Positions 12,361-24,700 of a DNA stretch of 64,000 nucleotides are shown piece by piece. Origin of the DNA: Pseudeuparius sepicola (Eukaryota > Arthropoda > Insecta > Coleoptera > Anthribidae); contig OY987298.1 in NCBI GenBank assembly GCA_963920635.1, positions 64,625,949-64,689,948 on the forward strand, read 5' to 3'. The stretch's first letter is position 1, and each line of letters opens with the position of its first letter. Below the pieces are notes generated by a model. The model searched no databases. It had not been told where the DNA came from and saw nothing but the letters and a program-made list of their open reading frames with translations. Position numbers and translations under genes: made by a program.

Positions 12361-13039
12361 TATATAGCCTAGAGAGTGGAATGTGTTGTAGCAAGTTTCT
12401 TTAAACATCTACACTCACTTATTTACGAGACGAGGCCGAATATACAGTGAGGACGAGGAGGTTGTTTTATTTTGTTACATTTTGTCACCCGTTAAAAATA
12501 AAATATTTTAAAGTTTGAAGTATGTCTTATTATACAATAGAACGTAATTATGAAAATATTCCATGCCTGACTACGTAAAAATTAAAAAAAAACAGAAAAT
12601 TAGCCATAGCTCTTTTATTTTTTGTAATAACTATGCCGAGTATTATATCTTTGGAAAGCTCAAAAAATAGCCGATTTTATAAGGCCACAGCCAACTATGA
12701 TTTACATTTAAAAAAACACAAGTTTATGTCATATCTCAAAAATCACAAACAACATAAAAAATTGGATAAGATTATCTTATTATGCCCAAAATTATCTACA
12801 ATTTTTTTCTCTACAGTTTTTCTGTATAATCAGAAATAACGGAGCTACAGAGATCTGAAGAAATAGCAAAAAATCACTTTTTTCAAAATATCTAGTGAGC
12901 CGTGAACTTTTTTAAAAATCCAAAACGGGCATTAGATTGAGCATTCAAAACTGCAATTCTTTCCCTATTTAACCTTTGCTCTAGCTCTGCTAGTTTCCGA
13001 GATCCCCATAGTGGGCAACGAAAAAAACTCGGCCTGTAT
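12361..13039. other. Non-coding stretch with a 28-bp repeat
   Basis: AT-rich and without a recognisable gene. It contains 12417-12444, a 28-bp sequence (core gagacgaggccgaatata) repeated exactly at 15229-15256. A small palindrome, tataggctatatagcctaga, lies at about 12354-12373. The first part may be the 3' end of the DIRS element. Confidence 0.5.
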
Positions 13040-15040
13040 ATTCTGACTTATAACTGACTTATAACTCAGAATTCTGACTTTTATCTCAGAATTGTGACTT
13101 ATATCTCAGAATTCTGACTTAGGTATAACTCAGAATTTTGACTTTTATCTCAAAATTCCGACTTATAACTCAGAATTCTTAGATATATGTTAGAAACATG
13201 GAAATTTCCGATTTTCAGGGAAATCTTTCCGGTAGTAGGTATCGAATACTTACAAAAAGTCGATATTGGGTCGATATTGAATAAAAAATCGAAAAATTTA
13301 AATTTCTGATTTGCAGGGAAATGTTTCAGAAAGTATCGACTAATTTTAAAACATCGATATTGGGTCGACATCGAAAGAAATCGAAAATAGGGAAATATAT
13401 TCGGTAGTATCGAATGCTTACAAAAAGTCGATATTAGTTCGATATCGAAAAAATGGAAATTTTCTGATTTTTCCGGCAGTATCAAATAAGTTGATATTAG
13501 GTCGATCTACAGGGTGTTCAACTTTAAAACTGTTCAAATCCGCAAAAATCTTCATTTTTGGAGATAATCGCCTGAATTTTTTTGTTTGAAAGGCCTTCAA
13601 AGGCCGCTTCTTTTAATCTTTCTACCATTTTCAAAATGCAAATCCGGCTCTGATTTTTTTATATCCCCGATTTTCACGAAAACCACAGCGTTAATCAGAA
13701 CACCCCAAAACCCCACTATACCAAATTTGATTAAAAAATATACAGGGAGTTTCCATTCTGCAGGGTGTCAAAGTTGTGAAAAATAAGAATTTTAACGACA
13801 TCTGCCAAGTCAAGTGTGCCATGGAATACCATCAAAACAGTGGAATGGGCAATAGGACCACTCAAGGTATTGGTGTGCAAAGTCCAATACAAAATATACA
13901 GAGTGTTCTTATCTGTTCCATCTCAAAGTACTGAATTTTTGGAACTTTATACGGGTCAAAAATCGAGTATACCTATCAAAACCGCACTATAAACAAACTA
14001 AGTGTAAAAAATACAGAAGCCTGCCAGTCAGTAAGTCCATATCAGTTAAGGTGGCTGGCCACAAGAGAAAACGCACAGAAAATGTGTACCTTCTTACTTA
14101 GACAGTGACTGAGAAAGATCCAATAATTATCGACCCAATATCGACTTTTTGTGAGTATTCGATACTACCGAAAAGATTTTCCGTGAAAATCCGACATAAT
14201 TTTTTTCTATACTTATCAACCCATTATTATCGACTCTTTACAATTATTCGATACTGTCAGAAAGATTTCCCCGAAGATCCGAAATTGACACTTTTCGAAT
14301 TTTTTTCGATATTGGTCCAATATCGACTTTTGCAAAGTTCAAAAGAAGTGTTCACGAATACCTAATACAAAATTGTTTTTATAGTGGTGATGATTTTTTA
14401 CCTTAATTTTATTCTTGTGATGTATTTCAAAACAGTTTTTGTGTATACTAATAGTGTTACAAAACCCTTTAAATATATTTTTTGTGTGACTTGCCATGTG
14501 GACTGACTGTCTGTATTTTGGTTAATAAAGCTCTACTCTACACTACTCTACCGAATATATTTCCCTAATAGAAAATTTCCATTTTTCGATTTCTTTCGAT
14601 GTCGACCCAATATCGACTTTCTAAAATTAGTCCATGCTTTCGAAAACTTTTCCCTGCAAAACGGAAGTTTCCATATTTCCATTTTTCGATTTTTTTTTTC
14701 AATATCGACCCAATATCGACATTTTGTAAGTATTCGATACCTACTACCATATGGACTTCCCAGAAAATCGGAAATTTTCACTTTTATCACTTTTATCTCA
14801 GAATTCCGAGTTATAAGTCAGAATTCTGAGTTATAAGTCAGAATTCCGAGTTATAAGTCAGAATTCTGAGTTATAAGTCAGAATTCTGAGATAAAAGTAA
14901 GAATTCTGAGTTATAAGTCAGAATTCTGAGATAAAAGTCAGAATTGTGAGTTATAAGTCAGAATTCTGAGTTATAAGTCAGAATTCTGAGATAAAACTCA
15001 GAATTCTGAGATAAAAGTCGGAATTCTCAAACACAAATTC
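13040..15040. mobile_element. Foldback-like element with minisatellite arms
   Basis: Both ends are arrays of the 20-bp unit seen at 8536. The left array (about 13044-13187) has the orientation agaattctgacttataactc. The right array (about 14796-15033, about 12 units) has the reverse orientation. Inside them, unique arms 13187-13405 and 14545-14795 are also inverted copies of each other at roughly 85% identity; shared words include gtatcgaatacttacaaaa and tcgatattgggtcgatatt. Long inverted arms that include tandem repeats are the hallmark of foldback (FB) transposons. No transposase is visible in the centre. Confidence 0.7.
13508..13940 (+). repeat. Half copy of a dispersed palindromic element
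   Basis: It begins cagggtgttcaactttaaaac and resembles each arm of the palindromic element at 27262-28055. Shared blocks include gagataatcgc, aaggccttcaaa, ccattttcaaaatgcaaat and caagtcaagtgtgccatgg. It lies in the interior of the foldback-like element, so it is either a nested insertion or captured cargo. Confidence 0.65.
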
Positions 15041-15795
15041 GGGTGGCACTTCTACGCTTTCGTACGATTCTCTAAACGCTAGCGGTGCGATGCGGTCAGT
15101 ACACACAAAAACGAAGACTGAGTGGGCCGACGGCAGTTAGCGCGAGGTAGGGGCAAGCGAATGGCGGGAGAAACCTATTTTCCTTTAAAATTTGTGGTCA
15201 GACGTACAGAAGCGAGGGTACTACATTTACTTATTTACGAGACGAGGCCGAATATAATTTATAGTTTATAGTATTTAATGAGTGTCTAAAATACGTTTGC
15301 CTTAACTGTCTTCCTTTAGGAAAAATAAAAGAAAACTTGAAAAAAAAAACTTTGGCGCCTTGTAGATATATCGAAAACCGTTAAGATATCGATACATGTT
15401 TACAAGAAAAATCTACTTATTACTTTGACGTTTTCTATAGATTCCTAAAGTTTTTTCGTTAAAAGTTTGACCAATCGGTATAAATCAAAAGGTTGTTAGT
15501 TTTATTCTAAACAAAGGATACATATATAACAACGGCAATGTAAGGTAAACTAGATTCTGTCAAAAAGTTGAGACTTGTTGGATGAAAACCAAATTTAGGT
15601 ACATTTTATTGGCCACCTATTCCAATTACTGTTTTTATAGGAAATTTACTACATAGTTATTGGCATATTAAAAAGGTGGTAATATCAACTATTAACATGT
15701 ACCTACTTACTTACAGAAAAAAAACTTTACCTACAATATTTCAAGCAAAACCAATCACTGGCAGAGGACCAACAACTGTTTTGGTTTACCCTATT
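15041..15795. other. Non-coding stretch with second copy of the 28-bp repeat
   Basis: No gene recognised. The part 15041-15200 is less AT-rich than its surroundings. The 28-bp sequence at 15229-15256 is identical to 12417-12444 in the same orientation, so the two copies flank a 2.8-kb block that contains the foldback-like element. Confidence 0.5.
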
Positions 15796-16176
15796 TAAGA
15801 TAATACTAATTCACACCCTCACAATACTCCAAACTATAGGAGTACCCCAGAAGCCACTGAATGCTTGTGTGGAAGACCCGCGGCTAGAGCCGACTTTTCC
15901 CGATAGAACTAGGATAGCATTCGCTCAAGTACCACGGAAACCCCTACAAAGTCGTAGTAATCCCAGCGAGTGTAGGACACTAATTAGTAAATCACACTGA
16001 TAAAGTTGAAAGGAGAAATACCGTCAATCCAAAATTTGTACATGGCTCTTGGCCATCAACGGTGTTTTTCTATAAAGGCATGTGAATGCCTTTGCCTCGA
16101 CGTCAGTTCGAACCAAGGTAGATCGAAGGAATGCAGTTTAAATAGTTCGGCGACGCTACGAAAATCGCCACCGATT
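15796..16176 (-). mobile_element. SINE, second copy
   Basis: The reverse complement matches 4137-4567 over most of its length. Shared stretches include tacttgagcgaatgctatcc, ctagttctatcggg, accttggttcgaa (B box) and the 3' end ggagtattgtgagggtg. The tail is short (agtattatctt). The copy differs by several indels, so it is not a recent duplicate of the first. Confidence 0.7.
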
Positions 16177-17496
16177 TAATTGCAAAGTTTAATAATTAAA
16201 CTGTATAATTATTATATACAGTTCATGCAAGCATTTATTGTGAAGTTAACAATAATTATTGCTTTAGCCTTATTGGGCATGGCACATTCGGCAACTAGAG
16301 CGATTGGGCAATTATTTACTATACGTCTTTCGAACGCGTAACCAGCTTGGAATGTGTAGTATTCAGTATTATATTTTTAACTACACTTAAGAAAGCATAA
16401 AGTTATAAAAATAGAAGCAATTTTTCTCGGGTATTAAAAAAGTCTCATAACGATATATTATCCTGTATAATATTTAAGGAGCTATATTAAAATTCAGGTT
16501 TAATTTTAGAGCAAGAATAATAAACGCTAGATCGTATCGGGCCATTTAATACCTGATAACTTGTTTAGGTTAACGTGTGTTGTGGGATATTATAAATTTA
16601 TGCTCCCATTAAATTGCAAAATGCAGCATAATATATTTCAGCTAACTTCATAAAATTAAGTTTAACTAGCATAAAGCAAATCACCGGTAACTTTACGATG
16701 CAAACAATGAAAAAACGTGTCAGAAAAGTGAGTAACCCCGCTGATTGTAAGTACGTACTGCCTCCGTATTATATGCTCATAAAGAAATTTCAAACACTTA
16801 CCTACTTTGCGAGGTAATACCTACTTATTTAAAAATAAAGCAAAAGCTGTGTTATGCAGATAACAAACCGGTATAAGTTGATATAATGCATAAATAAAAA
16901 TTTCTTAATTTTTCACTTGAACTATGAAGAGATTTTATAGGTTACCTATAATTTTTCGCTTAACTTAGAAAAAAAATGAAAATATTAATTAAAATTTCCA
17001 GAACATGGACGTCACTGCTACGGTCTATATGACGGTTTGTACCTACATGGAATAATTATTATTATAAGATTTTCTATTCTAGGAAGCAATATTGCAAAGT
17101 ATCATTTGTGTAGATTTGACTCACCTACCTCAGTAAAACCTATTAAATAGTAAGATGTTCCTCATTTAAACTGAAATTTTCCACTTTTTTAATTAAATTT
17201 ATTTAAGAGCTATCCTGATAGATGCCTCTGGCATCACAATAGAAAAAATATTTAAAAATATGCATTCTTAGCCTGAGCGCCCCCCGTCCTGCTATGTTTG
17301 CGCCGATCTGGCCCACTGCCCGCTGCCCCGCTCCCCGCAGTCCGGCGAGAATATTTTTATATAACACGCATTTTGAAACGAACTACAAAGTATAAAATAT
17401 TAATCAAAATAAGTAAAATAAAATAATAAAAAATAAAAAGTATAAAATAATATCTCCTAGCCACATAAGATGGGGCGCGTATGCAATAGAAAATAG

Positions 17497-17532
17497 CATA
17501 GAAGAATATACACCGGAGTATATTCTTCTATG
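17497..17532. repeat. Perfect hairpin, 14-bp arms
   Basis: catagaagaatata (17497-17510) and tatattcttctatg (17519-17532) are exact reverse complements around the 8-base loop caccggag. Confidence 0.8.
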
Positions 17533-17818
17533 ATAACAGTAAGGAGTGTAGAAAAGCAGCTGCCATTGGAAGACATATTTACAATACAATAGATACAATT
17601 ATTGTTAGTGACTTACATTAAGTGCATGCATCCATCATTATTATTATCTACCGCACGCGCCCCACGTTTTTTAGTCCGGTTTTTTAAAAACGTGTTATAT
17701 TAAAAAAATATTTTTTTTGTTTGTTTTTATATTACACGTGTTACTTTTATTTTAAATTTTAAACCAAAGATTATCATGATTTTTTGGCATATATTGAAGC
17801 ATAATGCGCTAAAGAGAG

Positions 17819-17866
17819 TCGCGACGTCACAGCCCACGTTGACATGCATGGGCTGTGACGTCGCGA
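17819..17866. repeat. Perfect GC-rich hairpin, 18-bp arms
   Basis: tcgcgacgtcacagccca (17819-17836) pairs without mismatch with 17849-17866 across a 12-base loop. The stem carries gacgtcac on one strand, close to a CRE/ATF site, and is GC-rich within AT-rich DNA. The sequence outside the stem does not pair. Confidence 0.85.
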
Positions 17867-18185
17867 TATTTAAAAAATTTGAAAAAATTGGATTGAATAA
17901 TTTAATTTCTTAAGTCATTCTTACTTAGTTGAAATTATTGAACTTACGTTCTTAAGACAGAAAGGTTGAGTAGTTTGATGTGTTATGGAAGATATTCGCG
18001 TTTGTGCACATGCGCGACGCGCGTTTTGAAAATTCCTGTTACATAACCTTAAAAAATTCTGTTTTTGTGAGAGGTGGTTATTCTTTTATTAAAATCCTCC
18101 CGGTCCTTTGTCTTTAAAATGGAATTACTACCGGAAAAGTGGAACATGGAAGCAGACCAGACACTAATGGGTCTAGTGGAACTGT

Positions 18186-18659
<474 letters not shown>

Positions 18660-19545
18660 AACAGCCCAAGAATGTGAAACACGGTAGGGGTGCTACGTAA
18701 CAAATACGCCAAAGAGGAGATAGGCGTAAAGCGCAAAACAAAATCAGGAGCGTCAAGAATAAGTTCTTCTTTGTGGCCCTTAATGTCAGCAATGGGTTAT
18801 AGAAAAACATATACATCCGAGAAGGTAGGATCGTGTAAGAAGTATCCGAGTTTTGGCATTTTTCGGGATTGTAACCATGCTCTCCCCTTTTCCTAGCATT
18901 ATCTCCAAAAAGTGTAAGTGCTTGGTTAAGAATAAAAGATTAAAGAAAAATGCGGCTTCAGATCGACATCAGGAAATGTAGTAGACGACAATATGGAATA
19001 TATTTCTCAGGCATCAGTTCTAACACCAATAGTATATGACTCTGTATGGAGAGAGGCAATATAGAAAACCAATTTTTTTGTGGAAACTGAAGCTAGAAAC
19101 ATAGATATACTGTCGATAGTGCAGATGAAACGATCTCTCAGCAGCAATATCAACAACTTGTAATTGAAGTCTATGTTCACCAGGAAATGGAGGAAACCAT
19201 AGAGGACGCAGGGTCCTCTCAGGCAACACCACGGCCAACACAGAGCCAAATAATGAGACAAATATCGGAAGGAAATAAAGAAAATTTGAATACAATAAAT
19301 GTAATAAATGAAACACCACAACGAACATCACAGCCAGGCTCACAGCCACCGAAACAAAGAAAGAAACGAACCCCTGAAAAAGGCCCCCTATTGAATGAAA
19401 TATTAACAGGGATAAATATTTTTTTGCCAACAACGATGAAGGCGAAAATGTTGTTGAAAGGAATTCGTAATTCTAAAAGGAAAAGACAATAATTAAAAGC
19501 TGAAATTATGACCTTAGTTGCGGAGACGGATTCAGATTCAGAATA
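18660..19545 (+). pseudogene. Degenerate MADF/BESS-like gene remnant
   Basis: At about 18690-18790 the frame reads LRNKYAKEEIGVKRKTKSGA followed by SLWPLMSAMGY, which resembles the second half of a MADF (Myb/SANT-like) DNA-binding domain. At 19187-19490 a 101-codon frame is rich in Pro, Gln and Lys (PTPRPTQSQ-like, then PPKQRKKR). The end at about 19495-19545, LKAEIMTLVAETDSDSE then a stop, resembles a BESS-type tail. Stops and frame changes separate the parts. Such proteins occur both as host regulators and as the second protein of PIF/Harbinger-type transposons; I cannot tell which this was. Confidence 0.35.
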
Positions 19546-19949
19546 AACTATATACAGTATTTTTTACACTGTCCGAACCAGTGGAGATATTTAAACCAAA
19601 TTTGATGTGTAGTACCACCTTTTTGACTACGATATTTAGTGATAATATGAAGGTCCTGAAATAACCAGTGGTGGAGTTATGGGTTTTCACTATGACTAAA
19701 TTTAAAAAGTAATTAGTACGGACCTGTCTCTCATCATCGTAAAGTTCTTTCAATTCTCTACAAAAAGTGTATCTTGACATTTTTTTGTATCTGCCACGGT
19801 TGTGTAGTAAATAAATTATTTCGTTTCCATCTCAGCCTTTTTTGCCTAAAAATGTGTTTTCTAAGATTATTGATAAATATCGCAAATAACAGAAATTAAT
19901 TATGGAACACTTATCGGATTCAGCTATTTTATTTTTAATTTTATGGAAA
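19546..19949. other. Non-coding stretch, probably 3' flank of the MADF-like remnant
   Basis: No gene seen. A word resembling an element end, tatacagtatttttt, lies at about 19549. Confidence 0.35.
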
Positions 19950-20870
19950 TAGATTTGTTAAAATATCAAAATGTTGTTTCTTTTTCAAATTTACGTAAGT
20001 GTACCAAATTTGAACGCTCTAATAAAAGATTTAGTTTTTTTGCCAATTTTTAATATTTATGAAATTTGTGAAAATTTTAAAAACTTGTAACTTGTATCAT
20101 TAGCTTTATCATTCTATTAATTTTTTATTACTATTTACCAATAAGAATAAGTGTTTTTCAAAAGAAAATGATATCAACGCTTTAAAATTCTGTTATGTTT
20201 GTGATTGTGAGGTTTTTAAAATTATTTAGATTTTACTAAAATTCTACTCATAGTCGAGATATGTTCATTTTTTTCCGGATGTCGTGCATTAAAAATTTCA
20301 GCAACTTGTCGATAGGTCACATTTTCTACACACATGAAAACAATTTAAATTTTGTCTTGTATAGTCAACATTTTTTACCTTTCTCCGTTTCAAGAGTATT
20401 AAACTGTCAAATAAAAACAATTGCTTCAATTCTCTCCATGGCCTACTCATGAATATCGATTAATGTGAAATTAAACTGAAAGTTAATAATTATTTGTTCC
20501 ATAAAACTCAAGAATTTTGCTTAGATACGTAAAATAGTTTGATGTTATTTTAATTTATTATTATTTTGGCGTCAATTTAGAACGTAATGTAACTAAATTT
20601 ATACCCTAAATGCTAAATGAAAAATACCTATTCTTATTGGTAATTAGTAATAAAAAATTAATAGAATGATAAAGCTAATGATATAAAATAGTTGTTACTA
20701 AGTTACAAATTTTTTAAATTTTCACAAATTTCATAAATATTAAAAATTGACAAAAAACAAAACCTTTTACTAGAGCGTTCAAATTTGGTACACTTATGTA
20801 GATTTGAAAAAGAAAAAACTTTTTGACATTTTAACAAATAAACTAAAGTCACATGACTACGTTTGAGTGA
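19950..20870. repeat. Palindromic element with about 220-bp inverted arms
   Basis: The arm at about 19950-20155 is the reverse complement of about 20628-20870. Shared words include tttgaacgctcta, ttagctttatcattctatta and accaataagaataag. The interior has no recognisable coding. The sequence right of the arm ends in a tip-like gaactttttggaggacactg just before the mariner element. Confidence 0.65.
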
Positions 20871-20982
20871 GTCATTTTTCATTTTATTTCAAGCAAAAGG
20901 TAACTCCATAATTAAATTTCAAAACAAAACAATAATTAAAAAATTTCCCCCTTATGGTGCGAACTTTTTGGAGGACACTGTA

Positions 20983-22864
20983 TACAGGGTGACATAGAAA
21001 AAAGTACATTACATAGTGCCACACCATAGAGGACACTAAAATAAGAAAAAAGTTCCTATGAACATGGGTCCGCAAGGCCTTCGGTTAAAAGATACGGGGT
21101 GTTGAATTGTGATTTATTTGTTTTGTTTTTTACGAATATCTTTAGCCAGAGACGCAAGAAATGGATAAAATGTGGTATACAGGTTTTTTTTATCATGCTA
21201 AATTCAAATACGCTCTACATTACACGGTTCCATCTCTATTGAATCGGTCCTAACTTTTTTGCTATACAGTGTATGTTATTTTCGACTGAAAAAATGTTAG
21301 CCCATCTTTTATACTTACGAAAGGTATACCTTGTCCAAGTCGCTAGAAGCAATGGTTCCAGTACAAATGCATCTAAAGCCGACAATGCATGCAAATTACT
21401 TATTCAAAAAGCATCAAAGTAACCTTTGCAAAAACAATGATAAGTAACAATGAAATAATGTGTCATAATGACACTTTTGTCAAACTAATTTAATAATTGT
21501 TATTAGGTAGTAGGTATTTTGTGTTCTTGTTTATGTTTTTTATTGGTTTCCCTTTGATAATTCAAAATTGATTTCAAAAATGGTTCACTATACTTTTGAA
21601 GAATACAGAGACATGATTATGTGTTACGGCGAAGCTAGATCAAATTTTTACGAAGCTCAACGTATCTATCGAGAAAGATATCGTTTAAAACAAGTTCCTA
21701 ATGTTCGAACATTTATTGATGTGCATAGGCGTTTGGGAGAAGATGGCTGTTTTAGAAAACCAAAAGTGAATAGTGGGGTTTCCAGAACTTGTCGCACTGT
21801 GCAAAACGAAGAAACTGTTTTACGAATGGTAGAAAATAATCCGAGAAGAAGCACCAGGAAAATAAGTTCAGCGGTGCGAAACGTTAACCGTGAATCAAGT
21901 AGACAAATTTTGAAAGAACAACTTCTTCGCCCATACCATTTCCAAAAAATTCATTCACTATTGCAACATGACTTTTTTCCTCGTGCACAATTTTGCGAAT
22001 GGTTGCAAAACCAAAGACAAAACATTATTTCATCAATTTTGTTTACTGATGAACCTGGTTTTAGTCGTGATGGTATTCTGAACCTACATAACATGCACTA
22101 TTGGAGTGATAAAAATCCTCATCAAACTGTAATTCGAAGTCACCAATATGGGTTTTCTATTAATGTGTGGGCAGGTATAATCGACAATTACTTAATTGGC
22201 CCATTTCGATTGCCCAATCGATTGACAGGTGCACTGTATCGACATTTCTTGGAGAATGATTTAAACACATTATTAGAGGATGTCCCATTGGCCATTACTG
22301 GAAGAATGTATTACATGCATGATGGGGCGCCAGCTCACTTTTCTCGAGTGGCAAAGGAATATTTGGACAGGAGATTTGGAAATACGTGGATTGGTCGAGG
22401 AGGGCCTGTACCCTGGCCAGCTCGTAGTCCCGACCTTAATCCCCTCGATTTTTTATTTTGGGGATTTACGAAAAATGAAGTTTATGCTGAAGCACAGTTA
22501 TGGATATGAATTATGGAATCGGCAGATAGATTTCGTAATGACCCAGGAATATTTCAAAGATGCCGTCAATCATTAAGAAGAAGAATGGAAAAATGTATTG
22601 AAGTACAAGGGCAACAATTTGAACATCTTCTAAAACCTTAATGTTTTGTTTTGATTAATCATATTTTTCATCAAACCATTACAATTTAATTGTTGGAGTA
22701 TTTATCATTGTTTTTGCAAATAAATAAAAAAAATTACAATTCAACACCCCGTATCTTTTAACCGAAGGCCTTGCGGACCCATGTTCATAGGAACTTTTTT
22801 TCTTATTTTAGTGTCCTCTATGGTGTGGCACTATGTAATGTACTTTTTTCTATGTCACCCTGTA
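20983..22864 (+). mobile_element. Mariner-type DNA transposon with about 130-bp terminal inverted repeats
   Basis: The left end (20983-about 21113) and the right end (about 22733-22864) are near-identical inverted repeats that begin tacagggtgacatag. TA lies directly outside both ends (20981-20982 and 22865-22866), as expected for Tc1/mariner insertion. The element is 1,882 bp and encloses one transposase gene. With one indel over about 130 bp between the ends, it is a fairly young copy. Confidence 0.9.
21568..22641 (+). pseudogene. Mariner-type transposase, one in-frame premature stop
   Basis: DDD transposase that would excise and reinsert the surrounding element at TA sites. The N-terminal part (residues 6-120) is a helix-turn-helix DNA-binding region starting MVHYTFEEYRDMI. 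The likely start is the Met at 21580, because the four residues before it are not typical. Catalytic acids are D161 (FTDEPGF), D252 (MHDGAPAH) and D294 (SPDLNPLDFLFWG), with 41 residues between the last two, the spacing reported for rosa-type mariners. The frame meets TGA at 22507-22509, then continues in the same frame as IMESADRF... to a stop at 22639-22641. The product is therefore cut about 45 residues short, outside the catalytic core. The stop fits CGA-to-TGA decay. Confidence 0.88.
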
Positions 22865-23122
22865 TATAATAATTAGTTGAGGTATAGGGGGGCCCCAGCT
22901 AGCTACGCCACTGGTCATGTGTCGATCCAGGGTATAGCCTATGTCCACTAAGGTGAAATTATAGAAGGCATCGCATACGGCCATCGTTACAATACTGAAA
23001 AAATACTTGTTAATGCATTATTATTAGATGCTCGACAAGACAGAAGTAAGTATACTTATCACCGTGGCGTGTTGTAATTACAAATGGCGATTTGCTTATC
23101 TGCTATCGAATAGTATGTATGT

Positions 23123-23184
23123 ACAGTCGCGGACAGTTGGTATCGAACGACCTGAAGAGGTTTCTCGTGGCTATCGTTACAGGG
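23123..23184 (+). repeat. 62-bp terminal-repeat-like sequence, left copy
   Basis: This starts at a TA followed by cagtcgcggacagttgg and is identical, inverted, to 28463-28524. The first bases resemble Tc1/mariner terminal repeats, and TA lies outside both copies. The sequence just inside the two copies is different. Confidence 0.75.
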
Positions 23185-23351
23185 CAACAGCGCGCGCCTT
23201 CGGCATCGGATGGTTCGAACGGGTGTCTTGTTCCGAGAATTCTTTGCAAGCGATTAAGCCGATGTCACCGAAAGGGTTAAAAAAAATTAAGGAATCAGTA
23301 TTAAACTATTTATTAAAACAGTTCACAAGTATACAGTATGATTTTTTAAAC

Positions 23352-24190
23352 TACCACCGCGATTTCCTCGCTTATTTTGCGCCCTACAAAAAAAACATGA
23401 GAAACAAAAAGGTGACAATTTTGGACAGCTAAGTGGCCCTGAAAAAGTAATCAACATCCATGGTCAACTTGTCGCGCAATATAAAAAAACCTCCAATTGA
23501 GCAAAATTATTAAATAGCCGTAACATACCTATTTATTTTAAGATACCGAAGAAAACTTTTATATTGAAAATTGATGGCACTGAGAAGCTTTATGCAACTG
23601 GGTGCTCAGATAGTTTCTGAAAATTACACAGGCTCTTCGGCTCTGTTGAGGCCATTGTTTTAGTTATTAAAGGCCATTGTTTTAGTTTATTAAAGTAGTT
23701 ATTTGGCTCCCTACTGAAAAATCTTAAGAAACAAAAACGTGTAAATTTTAGATAGTTGGTTAATGTTAAAAAAAAGAAGTCGGTATCCATGGCCAACTTT
23801 TCGCGCAATACCAAAAAAAACTTAAATCAACAAGAATCTGAAAACAATCAATTTATTTTGAAAGTCGAGGGAAAATTTTAATTGGAGATTAGCGGCAATT
23901 AGATCACGCAAGAACATTGACAAAAGAAAATTTTCATACAATTTGTACTAGTTTTCCCGCTAATTTGTTTAAAGTGTGAAGTCGAAATAGCAATTAAAAA
24001 CATCAACAGTTATTCAAATTAAAGACAAATTTTCTCATATTAAAGATCTTGTTTGATCAAAAAAAAATTAAATAAATTGATAGTTTTGTTTTCACATTTT
24101 TGTCGACTTGAGTTTTTTTTTGTATTGCGTGAAAAGTTGGTTATGGATGCCGATTTATTTTTTAACATCACCTAGCCGTCTAAAATTGCC
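23352..24190 (+). repeat. Dispersed repeat, copy 1
   Basis: Much of this block recurs in the same orientation at about 59350-59760. Shared stretches include ccaccgcgatttcctcgctt, atccatggtcaacttgtcgc, gctcagatagtttc and gcgtgaaaagttgg. No open frame is conserved, so I take it as a non-autonomous mobile element of unknown class. Confidence 0.6.
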
Positions 24191-24474
24191 ATATTTATTA
24201 TGCTTATATAAGCTTACTTACATAAAAAAAATATATTTAATGCAGTGATAGGGCCAAAGCGAAAAATGTTTTTCAAATAAATCAAAGTGTGCCAATTGTT
24301 TCTAAAATTGGTAGTATGGAGTATCCTTTACTTTTGAACAACTTTTCCTAGCAACTTATTTCCACATAAGAAATGTTAGCAAAGTTTTTATCAAGAGTAA
24401 CTTTTTGCGGTAAAATTAAAGATAAGAAAGTGTTCCTATTCAACACCTCTTCTGTGGACATACTGTATATACAT

Positions 24475-24700
24475 AGTGTATTTGGAAATGAAAGGAAGGT
24501 TTATGGCTTATTATAAATATAAATGCAAATTCTTTATCAGAGGCTCGAGAGTCCGTCATAAAATACTACATAACTCGCCCGAATATTAATTTGCGTATTT
24601 ATCCTCATCAGATTTTTAGCAAAAGAGCACGCCACTGAAATGGTCGAATTTTCCTTCTCAATCAATATTTATGGCCTCCTTTCATTTCCAAATACACTAA
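24475..24700. repeat. MITE with 27-bp terminal inverted repeats
   Basis: Left tip agtgtatttggaaatgaaag (about 24476) and right tip ctttcatttccaaatacact (to about 24698) are inverted copies with one mismatch in the next few bases. The length is about 225 bp and nothing in it is coding. Confidence 0.75.

Noticed and set aside
14796..15033. CRISPR-like regularly spaced repeats
   Set aside because: The 20-bp units are contiguous with no unique spacers, and the genome is eukaryotic; it is a minisatellite.
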